NCBI GenBank assembly: GCA_026389845.1
Contig: JAPLHB010000052.1
Location: 1 to 64,000, forward strand
DNA length: 64,000 bases
Direction: 5' to 3'
Origin: Chloroflexota bacterium
GTDB taxonomy: Bacteria > Chloroflexota > Anaerolineae > CG2-30-64-16
This document shows, in pieces, positions 47,875 to 56,871 of the stretch. The notes below the pieces were generated by a model. It searched no databases. It was not told where the DNA came from and was given only the letters and a program-made list of their open reading frames with translations. Positions within the stretch are counted from its first letter, which is position 1; each line of letters opens with the position of its first letter. Made by a program: the position numbers and the translations under genes.

Positions 47875-50260
47875 GCCCTATCCGGCAGGGTTGGCGCTGT
47901 TGCTCGGCGCTTTCATCCTGCTGGCCGGCATCTACAGCGTCGTCGTGCCGCCCTTCGAGACGCCCGACGAGATCTGGCATTTCGCGTTCATCCAGCACGT
48001 GGCGACGGGACAGGGATTGCCGGTGTCGGCGCCGAACACGCAGGCGTTGTGGCGGCAACAGGGCGTGCAAGCCCCTCTCTACTACCTGGTCGCGGCCGGC
48101 CTGACCGCCTGGATTGACCAAAGCGATTTTCCCCAGGTCTACGAACGGGCCAATCCCCACGCGGCCATCGGCCGTCCCGACGCGACGAGCAACCGCAACT
48201 ATCTGATCCACCATGCCGACGAAGACTGGCCCTGGCGCGGCTCGCTGCTGGCGCTCTACGGCGCCCGTTTTTTCTCCGTCATCCTGGGCGCCGTGACTCT
48301 GTGGGCCACTTATCGCACTCTGGCCTTGCTCCTCGGCGCCGATCTGGCGTTGCTGGGCACGGCCCTGTTCGCCTTCATTCCGCAGTTCATCTTCATCAGC
48401 GCCGCGGTCAGCAACGACAACGGCATCAACGCCCTGGCCGCGCTGGTGTTGTGGCGGCTGGTGGCGCTGCTGGCGTCCGCCTTTGGGGCGGATGAAACTG
48501 GGCCGCGAATCAACACGGATGGACGCGGATTCTCTCCTTTATCCGCGTTGATCCGCGCACATCCGCGGGCCGTTCTTAGGGCAAGATGCTCCGCTTTCGA
48601 TGACTCCAGCGCGTTTTCGGATGGAGGCCTGGTCATCCTGGGCAGCCTGCTCGGATTGGCCGTCCTATCCAAGTTGAGCGCGCTCGCGTTGATCGCCCTG
48701 GCCGGCCTGACGCTGCTGTTCGTTGCCTGGCGCCTCCGCTCGTGGCGATGGTTGATCCGGAGCGGCCTGGCGGTGGGCTTCCCGGCGCTGACTATCGGCG
48801 GGTGGTGGTACGTCCGCAACTGGCTCCTCTACCGCGATCCGCTGGCCTGGAACGTGTGGCAGGCCAACATCCTCCTGCGCGTGGCTCCGGCCGGCTGGCG
48901 TACCATTACCAATGAGCTGACGAGCCTCGATTCTTCCTTCTGGGGGCTGTTCGGCTGGCTCAACGTATCCTATCCGGCGTGGGTCTACACGGCGTTTCGC
49001 GGTCTGGAGATCGGCTGCGCGCTGGGGCTACTGCTGCTCGTGGCGCGTTGGATCGCGGCGCTGGCGCGCCAACGGCTCATTTGCGATTGGCGTTGGGCCG
49101 GTGGCGGCCTGTTGCTGCTCTGGCTGGCGTTGCTTGGCGTCTCGTGGGTGCGCTTCATGCGCATCGCGCCGGCCGCCCAGGGGCGCTACTTCTTTCCGGC
49201 CGCGCCGGCCATCGCCCTGCTGCTGATCCTGGGGCTGGCGGGCTACAGGACTTTGCGCGTCTCGCCGCGAGCTGTGGCGGGCGCGGGGTGGGCCATCGCC
49301 GCGGGACTGGCGCTCCTCAGCGCGGTCACGCCGTTCTGGATCATCCGGCCGGCATACCAACCGCCGCCCCCGGCGCAGACGGCCGCCGCGATCCCCGTGC
49401 GCGTGGAGCTGGGCGATCGTTTCGCCATCCTGGGCGTGGCCGCCGAGCCGGGCCAGCTCGCCCCCGGCGGGACCGCGGACGTAACGATCGTCTGGCAGGC
49501 GGTCGCGCCCGACTCGACCGACTACTCGGTCTTCATCCACCTGGAAAGCGCGGACGGCCTGACCATCGCCCAGGCCGATACGATGCCGGGCGGCGGATTG
49601 CTGCCCACCAGCCAATGGATGCCCGGCCAGACTCGCGCCGAGCGTTACACCGTGACGATTCCGCCCACGGCCTACACGCCCGACCAAGGGCGCTGGGCCG
49701 CCGGCCTGTACGATCACCGCACCGGCCAACGCCTGCCGGTGCGCCTGGTCAGCGCGGATCCGGCGCTGGCCGCGGGGGTCGAGGCGGAGAGTCTGCGTTT
49801 CGGCGCGGCGGTGGTGGTCGCCGCGCCCGGCACGACCCCCAACCCCGTCCAGGTGGATTTTACGGACAACGTGACCCTGGTGGGCTACAGCTTCAGCAGC
49901 CGGAGCCTGCGCCCCGGCGAGCCGGTGACGGTCACGATCTACTGGCAGGCGCGAGGGCCGGTGACGGGCGACTACACGGCCTTCGCCCACCTGTTGGACG
50001 GCGCGTACCAGACCTTTGGCGGCCAGGACGCCACGCCCCGGCCGCGATCACGCGCGTGGCTGCCCGGCCAGATCATCAGCGACACGCACACCTTCACCGT
50101 TGCGCCCGAAGCGTCGCCGGGCCTCTACCAGGTGGAGGTCGGCCTGTACACCCGGCCTGACTTCGACCGCCTGCGTCTGGTTCAGGCCCCCGGTGCCGAG
50201 GGCGCCGATCGGCTTTTGCTGGGGCCGCTGCAAGTGGACGAAAGTAAGATGTCACCCTGA
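47861..50260 (+). CDS. Polytopic membrane glycosyltransferase (GT39/DUF2142-like)
   Basis: The 799-residue protein has about ten or more hydrophobic helices in its first 500 residues, with an early outer loop containing [14 protein letters not shown] (the acidic loop-1 residues of GT-C enzymes) and an SNRNYLIHH segment. The C-terminal 300 residues are two soluble beta domains ([43 protein letters not shown]), probably outside. It should transfer a sugar from a lipid donor, perhaps made by the preceding GT2. Residues about 213-257 ([19 protein letters not shown]...) are a repeat-derived insert in a loop between helices. The last residues (SKMSP) are read from the start of a GTCACCCTGA repeat. 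Confidence 0.8.
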   Translation: MCDVKPYPAGLALLLGAFILLAGIYSVVVPPFETPDEIWHFAFIQHVATGQGLPVSAPNTQALWRQQGVQAPLYYLVAAGLTAWIDQSDFPQVYERANPHAAIGRPDATSNRNYLIHHADEDWPWRGSLLALYGARFFSVILGAVTLWATYRTLALLLGADLALLGTALFAFIPQFIFISAAVSNDNGINALAALVLWRLVALLASAFGADETGPRINTDGRGFSPLSALIRAHPRAVLRARCSAFDDSSAFSDGGLVILGSLLGLAVLSKLSALALIALAGLTLLFVAWRLRSWRWLIRSGLAVGFPALTIGGWWYVRNWLLYRDPLAWNVWQANILLRVAPAGWRTITNELTSLDSSFWGLFGWLNVSYPAWVYTAFRGLEIGCALGLLLLVARWIAALARQRLICDWRWAGGGLLLLWLALLGVSWVRFMRIAPAAQGRYFFPAAPAIALLLILGLAGYRTLRVSPRAVAGAGWAIAAGLALLSAVTPFWIIRPAYQPPPPAQTAAAIPVRVELGDRFAILGVAAEPGQLAPGGTADVTIVWQAVAPDSTDYSVFIHLESADGLTIAQADTMPGGGLLPTSQWMPGQTRAERYTVTIPPTAYTPDQGRWAAGLYDHRTGQRLPVRLVSADPALAAGVEAESLRFGAAVVVAAPGTTPNPVQVDFTDNVTLVGYSFSSRSLRPGEPVTVTIYWQARGPVTGDYTAFAHLLDGAYQTFGGQDATPRPRSRAWLPGQIISDTHTFTVAPEASPGLYQVEVGLYTRPDFDRLRLVQAPGAEGADRLLLGPLQVDESKMSP
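48504..48557. repeat. Inverted repeat inside the membrane glycosyltransferase gene
   Basis: CGCGAATCAACACGGAT (48504-48520) and ATCCGCGTTGATCCGCG (48541-48557) match at 15 of 17 positions as an inverted pair, in frame, and are followed by further repeat-like bases to about 48632. A short related piece (GTTGATCCGCGTCAATCC) is at 56233-56250. Confidence 0.8.
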
Positions 50261-50309
50261 GAACCGCCATGCCACCGGTGGCATTCGTGAGCAAGAAACT
50301 CCGCCGCTT

Positions 50310-50467
50310 GTCATGCTGAGCGGGTCGTTCCCGTGTCTTGCGTTGCGGTGAGCTTCCAGCGAAGCATCCGTCGTTTCACTCAGAGCTTGCCCCGAACACG
50401 ATGAAGGAGATTCTTCGCTGGACTCACGCCGTCGCGAGAGTTTTGGGGCCAACCCGCTCAGAATGAC
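50310..50467. repeat. Palindromic element (copy 3, 158 bp)
   Basis: The ends GTCATGCTGAGCGGGTC and AACCCGCTCAGAATGAC and the inner CCAGCGAAG / CTTCGCTGG pair match the copies at 7924 and 20223. The extra 26 bp lie between the two inner arms (about 50375-50405). Confidence 0.92.
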
Positions 50468-50555
50468 AGACGCCGAAAAGCGCACATTGCGACCGTGCCG
50501 AGTATATCTGGCGCAGAACACCTTTCGGGCTTATAATGGCTGCGGGAGACCGAAC

Positions 50556-51044
50556 ATGGCCGATAGTTCACCTGCCCGTCCCCTTTGGGACGCCTACTTC
50601 ATGGACATCACCCTCCAGGTGGCTCGCCGCAGCACCTGTGAACGGGCGCGGGTGGGCGCGCTCATCGTCAAGGACAAGCGCATCTTGACCACCGGTTACA
50701 ACGGCGCGCCGGCCGGACTGCCTCATTGCGACGAGAGCGGCCATCTGATGATCGGTGGGCATTGCGTCCGCACGCTGCACGCCGAGCAAAATGCGATCAT
50801 CCAGGCGGCGTTGCACGGCGTCAGCGTGGCCGGCGGCACGATGTACGTCACGCACCAGCCATGCCTCACTTGCGCCAAGATGATCATCAACGCCGGCATC
50901 CGCAAGGTGATCTATGCCGGGCACTACCCGGACGAGAACGCCGTGGCGTTTCTGAGCCAGGCCGGCGTGGAGCTGGAGCGCTATCCGTTCCCGGCCGACG
51001 AAACCACCCCGGCCGACCAGACAGATGTGATAAGCCTGGAGTAG
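50556..51044 (+). CDS. Deoxycytidylate (dCMP) deaminase
   Basis: The 162-residue zinc enzyme deaminates dCMP to dUMP for dTTP synthesis. It shows the zinc motif HAEQNAI with catalytic Glu near residue 76, the second motif PCLTCAKMIINAGI, and the family's extra zinc/allosteric segment with Cys and His (GLPHCDESGHLMIGGHCVRTLHAEQ in position 53-77). RSTCERARVGALIVKDKRILTTGYNG is typical. The start is ATG 50556, behind GGAGA; a TATAAT lies at 50532-50537 without a good -35. The last codons (SLE, TAG) are shared with a CTGGAGTAGAGCC repeat that also occurs at 28003. Confidence 0.92.
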   Translation: MADSSPARPLWDAYFMDITLQVARRSTCERARVGALIVKDKRILTTGYNGAPAGLPHCDESGHLMIGGHCVRTLHAEQNAIIQAALHGVSVAGGTMYVTHQPCLTCAKMIINAGIRKVIYAGHYPDENAVAFLSQAGVELERYPFPADETTPADQTDVISLE

Positions 51045-51092
51045 AGCCTCGACTCCAGAGTACTCATGGCATGACAAATCGAAGGAAAAACA

Positions 51093-51875
51093 ATGCACAA
51101 AAACTCGATTCGGCGAAGTTCTCGAGGATGGCTCGTCTTGAGCACGAGCATGGCCGCCATTTTGGCGCTGACGTTGTTGATCTTGAGCGGTTGCGCTTCA
51201 GCTAAGGCTACCCCTAGCCCTACACCAACCAAAACAAAGGTACCGACCTTTACACCGGTTCCGCCGACCGCAACGGCTACGCTGGCGCCCCCGACCGCCA
51301 CCGCGACGCCCCTGCCTTCACCCACAACGGCGCCGACCGCGACTCCGGTACCCCCGACCATCGCGCCCACCGCGCCGCCGCCTACGCCGACGAAGGCGCC
51401 GCCTACGGCCCCGGTCGCGACGCGGCCGCCTGTACCAACGGCCGTGCCGCCAACCCAGGCCCCGCCTGACCCGTGCGCCAACATCGGCGGCGACGGCTGC
51501 AAGTGGAAGGTGGCCGGCGGCCCTGGCTTCGGTGAAAACGGCGGACTGGAGCTCAAGCTGCAATTCCTCTTTATCCATAGCGGCATCGAGGGTGGGCAGC
51601 CGCAAGGCAGCTACTTCGTGGTCCTGGAGAAAGATGGGGTGCGCCTGCCGATCTCCGATAAGGTGCGCAGCGTTCCGCTTACTTCCAGCCAGGGTTCGCT
51701 CGGCAAGTACAACTACGAATATAGCCTGGGCGTGGACAAACTGCCGGGCAACACGGTGGCCGGCAGCTACACCCTCTGGGTGTTGGATGGCAACGGCGAC
51801 CGGGATAGCCGCAACGTCACCTTTAGCGTGCCGGCCAACCAGGGCCTGCTCTGGATCAAGTTCGACCAGGCGTGA
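51093..51875 (+). CDS. Lipoprotein with Pro/Thr stalk and beta-sandwich-like domain
   Basis: The 260-residue protein has a lipoprotein signal ending LILSGC, a roughly 85-residue Thr/Pro/Ala stalk, and a C-terminal domain of about 125 residues beginning [20 protein letters not shown] and containing [20 protein letters not shown] and [19 protein letters not shown]. It should stand off the outer membrane face. The domain is not clearly the one shared by the 13967 and 15798 proteins, though the architecture (anchor, TPTP stalk, end domain) is the same. AAGGAAAAAC precedes the ATG. Function unknown. Confidence 0.78.
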   Translation: MHKNSIRRSSRGWLVLSTSMAAILALTLLILSGCASAKATPSPTPTKTKVPTFTPVPPTATATLAPPTATATPLPSPTTAPTATPVPPTIAPTAPPPTPTKAPPTAPVATRPPVPTAVPPTQAPPDPCANIGGDGCKWKVAGGPGFGENGGLELKLQFLFIHSGIEGGQPQGSYFVVLEKDGVRLPISDKVRSVPLTSSQGSLGKYNYEYSLGVDKLPGNTVAGSYTLWVLDGNGDRDSRNVTFSVPANQGLLWIKFDQA

Positions 51876-51926
51876 GCTTATCGGCTGTTGACGGCGCGAT
51901 GTTGAAATGTCCGTCAGCGTAAGAGT

Positions 51927-51955
51927 TTGCCCGCCATCTTCGCCTGGGCTATAAT
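51927..51955 (+). promoter_or_regulatory. Promoter of the two-gene cassette
   Basis: TTGCCC (51927-51932) and TATAAT (51950-51955) are 17 bp apart, with the first start codon 28 bp downstream. Confidence 0.75.
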
Positions 51956-51982
51956 GCAGCGGGATAGCAAGGAGCAAGGACC

Positions 51983-52453
51983 GTGCGCCAGCCCCTTCCC
52001 TCTGAAGAATACGTCACCATCGTTGACAACAAGGGACGCGAGAAGACCCAGCGCGTCGAGTATGTGGTGTGCGATGTTCGAGGGGAGAACGTGTACGTCA
52101 CAGCCGACGGGTTGACTTATGCCGAGGATTCGCTGACGGCTAAAGGACAACACCATCTTATCGAGAAGTTGAGTGAACTTGCGAACATCTTGGAGCATCC
52201 TGACATCGTAATCTGGGATCCAGCCGAAGCGCCTGGCGACGGTCTGATCTACTACAAGCAGATCTACATCGCCGTTATTCACCGGTACAAGTTGGTGGCG
52301 ACCATTGTGAAGGCCAGACGAGGCATCAAGTTCTTCTACAATTTCCATGTCCAGGACAGCGGCAGGGTAAAAGGCCTTCCCATTGTTCCACCGGCGGAGA
52401 TCAAAATCTGGTACATCGCACCTGGGGTCAAGCGGCGGGAGTTCGGCTTATAG
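51983..52453 (+). CDS. Unknown protein, possible BECR-fold nuclease
   Basis: The 156-residue protein starts at GTG 51983 behind AAGGA. The N-terminal half is beta-rich (YVTIVDNKGREKTQRVEYVVCD). The C-terminal half has HHLIEKLSELANILEHPDIVIWDP, then YYKQIYIAVIHRYKLVATIVKA and KFFYNFHVQDSGRV. The helix followed by a P-x-x-V strand, a KQ strand and a paired hydrophobic strand with late aromatic/His residues recalls Barnase-EndoU-ColicinE5-RelE (BECR) nucleases, but no family is certain. It has its own promoter and is followed 21 bp later by a second unknown gene in the same direction. Confidence 0.6.
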   Translation: MRQPLPSEEYVTIVDNKGREKTQRVEYVVCDVRGENVYVTADGLTYAEDSLTAKGQHHLIEKLSELANILEHPDIVIWDPAEAPGDGLIYYKQIYIAVIHRYKLVATIVKARRGIKFFYNFHVQDSGRVKGLPIVPPAEIKIWYIAPGVKRREFGL

Positions 52454-52474
52454 CGGCAATAAGAGGTGATTCCT

Positions 52475-52888
52475 ATGAGAAAACTAAAGTTTCTGTTTCA
52501 AGAACCGGGATTGGTGGAAGCGATTGCTGCCGATCCAAACACGCCCAGGAGCCAGGCAGCACTTGACACTCCGGGCTACCGTTCACTCTGGGTAGTTGAC
52601 CTCATGGTTGATTACGACCCCCGGACCGACAAACCCTATGCCTTTATGAGTTCCAGCTTTGAGAAAACCTATCCCCTGGTGATCTGGGCGCTGCGATTGT
52701 TCATGGCCGGTGAGCTGTTCGATGTGCCCGAGGCCGGCCTGACGGCCGTGCCTCTGCACGAGGCCTTCAGTTGGGCCTATACCCACTTCATCTTGGAAGA
52801 TCAGGCGCCCGTCCTCCAATCCGAGAAGCCCACTGAGCCGCGCAATCTGACCCGCCAGGTGCTGCGCTACGCGGCTGCCGCAGCATGA
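52475..52888 (+). CDS. Unknown protein, partner of the 51983 gene
   Basis: The 137-residue protein is preceded by AAGAGGTG and starts at ATG 52475. It contains KLKFLFQEPGLVEAIAADP, a strand pair SLWVVDLMVDYDPRTDKPYAF (split in position 36-56), FEKTYPLVIWALRLFMAGELFD and LHEAFSWAYTHFILED, so it is mixed alpha/beta with no signal or membrane segment. I do not recognise a family. Its closeness to the previous gene suggests a two-gene unit such as a toxin with its antidote or a nuclease with its regulator; this is inference from layout only. The GH1 gene starts 36 bp later. Confidence 0.6.
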   Translation: MRKLKFLFQEPGLVEAIAADPNTPRSQAALDTPGYRSLWVVDLMVDYDPRTDKPYAFMSSSFEKTYPLVIWALRLFMAGELFDVPEAGLTAVPLHEAFSWAYTHFILEDQAPVLQSEKPTEPRNLTRQVLRYAAAAA

Positions 52889-52923
52889 CGGGGTTGACGG
52901 AGCCATCTAGCCACAGGACCATC

Positions 52924-54279
52924 ATGTCCGACACTAATCCCGCGATCCTCAAAATGCCTTCCGCCTTCCTCTGGGGCGCGGCGACCGCAGCCCATCAGAA
53001 CGAAGGCGGCAACAGCAACAACCAGTGGGCGGCTTGGGAAGCGCAGCCTGGCCGGATTTTCGGCGGCGGTCACGCCGGCCAGACGACCGGCTGGTGGAAC
53101 CTGGAGTCGGCCGCGGCCGATTTCGACCGCGCCGCCGAGCTGGGGCTGAACAGCCTGCGGCTTTCGGTCGAGTGGAGCCGGATCGAGCCGGCGCCGGGTC
53201 TGTTCGATCAGACCGCGCTGCGGCATTACGCCGCGATGATCGGTTTGCTGCGTGCCCGCGGGCTGGAGCCGATGGTCACGCTGCATCACTTCACCGACCC
53301 ACTCTGGCTGACTGAGTTGGGGGCGTGGGAAAATCCGCAGGTCGAGGACTACTTCGTCCGCTTCGTCACCCGCGTCGTGGAGGCGTTGGGCGACCAGGTG
53401 ACGCTCTGGTGCACGATCAACGAGCCGTTCGTCTACGCCTATATGGGCTTCCTGGATGGCGGCTTCCCGCCGGGGGCCAGTAGCCTCACGCGCATGATCG
53501 GCGTGCTGCGGCGCATGTTGCTGGCTCACGGCCGCGCCTATCGCACGATCCACCGGCTGCAAAACAACGCCCGGGTGGGTGCGGTCCACAACATGCAAGT
53601 CTTCCTCCCGGCGAATCCGGCGCGCCGCACCGATCGTCTCGCCACTGCCGCCACCAACCAGATTGCCAATCATTCGGTCCTGGCGGCTGTTACCAGCGGA
53701 CGGCTGACGCCTCCCCTGGGCGTCGGCCAACAGGTAAGCTACCTGATGGACTCGACCGACTTCATCGGCCTCAACCACTACTCGACCAGCCGCGTGGCAT
53801 TCGATCCGCGGCAGCCCGGCCGCCTGTTCACCCGGCAGTTCTTCGACCCAGACGTCGAGCTGAGCGACATCACCTTCAACGGGCAGCCCTACGGCGAGAT
53901 CAACCCGCACAGCCTCTACCTGGCGCTGAAGGAGTTGGCGCGCTACAAGAAGCCGATTTACATCACCGAGCACGGCCTGCCCGATTGGGACGACGATGCG
54001 CGGCCCGCGTTCACCGCGGCCAGCCTGGCCGAAGCATGGCGCGCGGCGCAAGAAGGGGTAGACCTGCGCGGCTACTACCATTGGACGCTGGTAGACAACT
54101 TCGAGTGGGCGGCCGGCTGGAGCCTGAAGTTCGGACTGATTGACTTCGACCCCGAGACGGGCATCCGCACGCCCAAGACTTCCGCTGCCGTCTATTCCCG
54201 CATCATCCAGGCCAACGGCGTCCCGCGCAGCCTGCTGGAGAAGATCGTTCCAGAGGCGGCAGCAAGGTATTTTACGTAA
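52924..54279 (+). CDS. Family 1 glycoside hydrolase (beta-glucosidase-like)
   Basis: The 451-residue cytosolic enzyme has the GH1 pattern: FLWGAATAAHQNEGG near the start, LRLSVEWSRIEP, LHHFTDPLW, the acid/base Glu in LWCTINEPF, and the nucleophile Glu in IYITEHGLPD, with WTLVDNFEWAAGW near the end. The nucleophile motif is ITEHG, not the usual ITENG. It should cleave beta-linked glucosides or galactosides. The start at ATG 52924 gives the normal N-terminus; an in-frame ATG at 52885 adds 13 unlikely residues. The pgl gene begins at the next base after the stop, so the two form an operon of sugar breakdown. Confidence 0.93.
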   Translation: MSDTNPAILKMPSAFLWGAATAAHQNEGGNSNNQWAAWEAQPGRIFGGGHAGQTTGWWNLESAAADFDRAAELGLNSLRLSVEWSRIEPAPGLFDQTALRHYAAMIGLLRARGLEPMVTLHHFTDPLWLTELGAWENPQVEDYFVRFVTRVVEALGDQVTLWCTINEPFVYAYMGFLDGGFPPGASSLTRMIGVLRRMLLAHGRAYRTIHRLQNNARVGAVHNMQVFLPANPARRTDRLATAATNQIANHSVLAAVTSGRLTPPLGVGQQVSYLMDSTDFIGLNHYSTSRVAFDPRQPGRLFTRQFFDPDVELSDITFNGQPYGEINPHSLYLALKELARYKKPIYITEHGLPDWDDDARPAFTAASLAEAWRAAQEGVDLRGYYHWTLVDNFEWAAGWSLKFGLIDFDPETGIRTPKTSAAVYSRIIQANGVPRSLLEKIVPEAAARYFT

Positions 54280-55035
54280 ATGAAACAACCCGAAATCGTC
54301 ATCCTGCCCGACCCCGTCGCGCTGGCCGAAGCGGCCGGCCGGCGGTTTGTGGCTGCCGCGGCCGAAGCGATTGCCGCATGCGGCCAGTTCAACGTCGCCC
54401 TGGCCGGCGGCTCGACCCCGGCCGGCCTCTACCGGCGATTGGCGCAGCGTCCCTACGTCGAACAGGTGGACTGGCCCCGCGTTTTCGTCTACTTCGGCGA
54501 TGAGCGGTGCGTGCCGGCCGATCATCCTGACAGCAACTATCGCATGGCCCGCGAGACGCTGCTCGACCACGTGCCGCTGCCGCCGGCCAACGTTTTCCGC
54601 ATCGTGGGCGAGCTGCCCCCCCATGAGGCTGCCGACCTTTACGCGCACATCGTTCGTGCAGATCTTGGTCGCTATAGCTTCCGGCCCCGCTTCGACCTCA
54701 TCCTGTTGGGCATGGGCGACGACGGGCACACCGCGTCGCTGTTCCCCGGTACGGTCGGCCTGACCGAACGGTGGCGATTGGCGGTCTCGACCGAGGTCCC
54801 CGCCTACGTCCGGCCGGCCGTCGCGCGCGTCACCCTGACGCTCCGCGCCCTGAACGCGGCCGCGCGGGTCATGTTCCTGGTAGCGGGCGCGGCTAAAGCG
54901 GAGACGGTGCGGGCAGTGCTCACCGGCCCGGAGCCGGCCGAGCCGCTGCCGGCGCGGCGGGTGCGGCTGCGGAATGGCCGTTTGGTGTGGTTGTTGGACG
55001 AAGCCGCGGCCGCGGGATTACGATCGGGGACGTGA
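54280..55035 (+). CDS. pgl: 6-Phosphogluconolactonase
   Basis: Pgl hydrolyses 6-phosphogluconolactone in the oxidative pentose phosphate pathway. The 251-residue protein has FNVALAGGSTPAGLYRRLA, VFVYFGDERCVPADHPDSNYRMA, LILLGMGDDGHTASLFPGT and AARVMFLVAGAAKAETV, all diagnostic. The ATG follows the GH1 stop with no spacer. The stop overlaps the next gene as GTGA. Glucose-6-phosphate dehydrogenase is not in the window. Confidence 0.95.
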   Translation: MKQPEIVILPDPVALAEAAGRRFVAAAAEAIAACGQFNVALAGGSTPAGLYRRLAQRPYVEQVDWPRVFVYFGDERCVPADHPDSNYRMARETLLDHVPLPPANVFRIVGELPPHEAADLYAHIVRADLGRYSFRPRFDLILLGMGDDGHTASLFPGTVGLTERWRLAVSTEVPAYVRPAVARVTLTLRALNAAARVMFLVAGAAKAETVRAVLTGPEPAEPLPARRVRLRNGRLVWLLDEAAAAGLRSGT

Positions 55036-55487
55036 TCGTGTTCAAACGCGGCGAACTCTGGTTCCTGGTCCAACTCCTCCTCTTCGCGCTCATTTTTTTC
55101 CTTCCGCGCGTCGAGCTGTTTCCGTTCCCGTTCTGGCTACGCATCCTGGGTCTGGCGATCATCGCCGTGGGTGGCGTGTTTGGCACGGGCGGCGTGCTGG
55201 CGTTGGGGCGCAACTTCAGTCCCTACCCGAAGCCCATCGAGGGCGGGGCGCTGGTCACGACGGGCGTGTACGGCATCGTCCGCCACCCCATCTACACCGG
55301 ATTGATCCTGGGCACGCTCGGTTGGGGCATTTTTCGCGAGAATCTGCTGGGCGCGGCCCTGGCGGTGGTGCTGTTCGTCTTTTTCGATCTGAAGTCGCGG
55401 CGCGAGGAGCGATGGCTGGTGGAGGCGTATGCGGGGTATGCGGACTATCGGCGGCGGGTGAAGAAGTTGGCGCCATGGGTATATTGA
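55032..55487 (+). CDS. Isoprenylcysteine methyltransferase-like membrane protein
   Basis: The 151-residue protein has three or four hydrophobic helices and the ICMT/PEMT core: FSPYPKPIEGGALVTTGVYGIVRHPIYTGLILGTLGW, with the RHPIY-x-G motif at about residues 91-97, and a late EERWLVEAYAGYADYRRRV. These enzymes methylate lipids or small molecules with S-adenosylmethionine; the bacterial substrates are mostly unknown. The start is GTG 55032, overlapping the pgl stop by four bases (GTGA). Upstream in-frame codons are inside pgl. Confidence 0.88.
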   Translation: MIVFKRGELWFLVQLLLFALIFFLPRVELFPFPFWLRILGLAIIAVGGVFGTGGVLALGRNFSPYPKPIEGGALVTTGVYGIVRHPIYTGLILGTLGWGIFRENLLGAALAVVLFVFFDLKSRREERWLVEAYAGYADYRRRVKKLAPWVY

Positions 55488-55550
55488 CAGGAGACAGGAG
55501 ACAGGAGTCAGATCTGATCCCTGATCCCTGCCTCCTGATCCCTGAACTCA
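55488..55550. repeat. GACAGGA / CTGATCC repeat between convergent genes
   Basis: Three GACAGGA units (about 55489-55509) are followed by CTGATCC/CTGCCTC units (about 55512-55545). The right arm only partly complements the left. Confidence 0.8.
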
Positions 55551-56102
55551 CGCCCACCCCTGCTTGCGCACGAACTCCGAAATGACCGGAATCTCGACCG
55601 CCTTGCCATTGTACGCCTGGAACGCGTAGTAGAGCGCGACCAGGTGCGGCAGGAAGAAGATCACCCAAAGGCAGGCGAACCCGCAGCCCAGGGTGACGGT
55701 GCCCAGGATGGCATAGGCGATGCCGGCCAGGATCTCGTAGCCGATCGCGACCACCCAGAACGCGATGGACGTGACCGCGTGGTAGCGCTGGAACGGCCGA
55801 TCTTTATTGCCCTCGGCCAGTAGCAACACGACCGAGACGATCGGAAGCTGCAAAACTGCCAACGTCACCCACGCGAGCGCGGCCATTAGCCGGTCGTCGC
55901 TGGTGACATCTCCCGTCGCCGGGCGGGTCGGCGCGGGTGCAGGTGACGGGATCATCGGCGGCGTCTCCTGTGGGCCTTCGGCCGGCGGCAGCTCAAAGGA
56001 CGGCGCGGCAGGCACCTCGGCCGCGGGTTCGACCGGCGGTTGGGGCGCGTCAGACGCGACAGGAACCTCCGGCGGGATGATGTTACGCTCTTCTTCGGAC
56101 AT
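55548..56102 (-). CDS. DUF4870-type small membrane protein
   Basis: The 184-residue protein has a Pro/Glu/Ala-rich cytosolic N-terminus of about 65 residues and then four hydrophobic segments (LMAALAWVTLAVLQLPIVSVVLLL; TSIAFWVVAIGYEILAGIAYAI; LGCGFACLWVIFFLPHLVALYYAF, listed by order) with the RPFQRYHAVTSIAFW loop usual in DUF4870/YccF-like proteins. The start is ATG 56102, after GAGGAAGAAG. Function is unknown. It ends at the repeat shared with the convergent methyltransferase gene. Confidence 0.8.
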   Translation of the reverse strand: MSEEERNIIPPEVPVASDAPQPPVEPAAEVPAAPSFELPPAEGPQETPPMIPSPAPAPTRPATGDVTSDDRLMAALAWVTLAVLQLPIVSVVLLLAEGNKDRPFQRYHAVTSIAFWVVAIGYEILAGIAYAILGTVTLGCGFACLWVIFFLPHLVALYYAFQAYNGKAVEIPVISEFVRKQGWA

Positions 56103-56243
56103 GGCTTCTTCCTCCTGGCAATCGCTTGCCCTTGTCTGTTTTCCACACCTCCCGGCCGACACGGTCAGATCGCAAGCCAGCCGGGCATCTCTATCACCCT
56201 TATTACGTTTCCGTGTGCCTGTAGGTTTCAGCGTTGATCCGCG

Positions 56244-56705
56244 TCAATCCACTACCTCCCGCGCCTCCTCCAGATGCGTGATCAAATCCGTATGGCCGAT
56301 GATGCCGACCAGCTTTCCCTCGGACAGCACGGGCAGCGGATTGGCCTTGCCGTCCACCATGATCGTGGCGACCTCCTCCAGGTCGGCATCGGCATCCACG
56401 GTCTTCACCGGCGCGGTCATAATCGCGCGCGCGGTCGTGCCCAGGATGCGACGAACGATCTCCCGGTATTCACGCTGGCCGTGCAGGGGGATTTTCGCAT
56501 CCAGCAGCGGGAGGTAGAGCGGCGAGTGCGGCCGGGCGTGGCGGGCAATCAGATCAATCTCGGTGACGATGCCGATGATCTCGCCGCCCTCCATCACCGG
56601 CGCGCCGCTGATGCCGTGCGCCCGAAACAGGCGCGCGATCTCGCTGATGGGCGCATCAGGAATCAACGTGACCACCTCGGTTTGCATAACCTCGCGGGCT
56701 TTCAT
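56244..56705 (-). CDS. Tandem CBS-domain protein
   Basis: The 153-residue protein is two CBS domains and little else: residues 1-60 (VMQTEVVTLIPDAPISEIARLF, then HGISGAPVMEGGEIIGIVTEIDLI) and 90-150 (IMTAPVKTVDADADLEEVA, PLPVLSEGKLVGIIGHTDLI). Such pairs bind adenine nucleotides and sense energy state; the partner is not evident. GGAGAG precedes the ATG at 56705. A GGTCGGTCTCCGACCGTGC repeat fragment lies upstream at about 56739-56757. Confidence 0.9.
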   Translation of the reverse strand: MKAREVMQTEVVTLIPDAPISEIARLFRAHGISGAPVMEGGEIIGIVTEIDLIARHARPHSPLYLPLLDAKIPLHGQREYREIVRRILGTTARAIMTAPVKTVDADADLEEVATIMVDGKANPLPVLSEGKLVGIIGHTDLITHLEEAREVVD

Positions 56706-56822
56706 TGGTCTCTCCTTTCGGCTGGAATAATTCGTCGGGGTCGGTCTCCGACCGTGCTCCTGACCCTCTCCCCAGATCATACACCAATTTGCCCGCATCT
56801 CAAAGCACCCGACTCCCTCCCT

Positions 56823-56851
56823 TTGCTTCCTCTGTCTGCTTGCGGTACAAT
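56823..56851 (+). promoter_or_regulatory. Promoter of galT
   Basis: TTGCTT (56823-56828) and TACAAT (56846-56851) are 17 bp apart. GGAGGGAAG lies just before the ATG at 56872. Confidence 0.65.
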
Positions 56852-56871
56852 CCCCGTGATGGAGGGAAGCC

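Noticed and set aside
52867-54729. 620-codon frame opposite the GH1 and pgl genes
   Set aside because: Both plus-strand genes have full catalytic motifs; the opposite frame is a codon-bias shadow.
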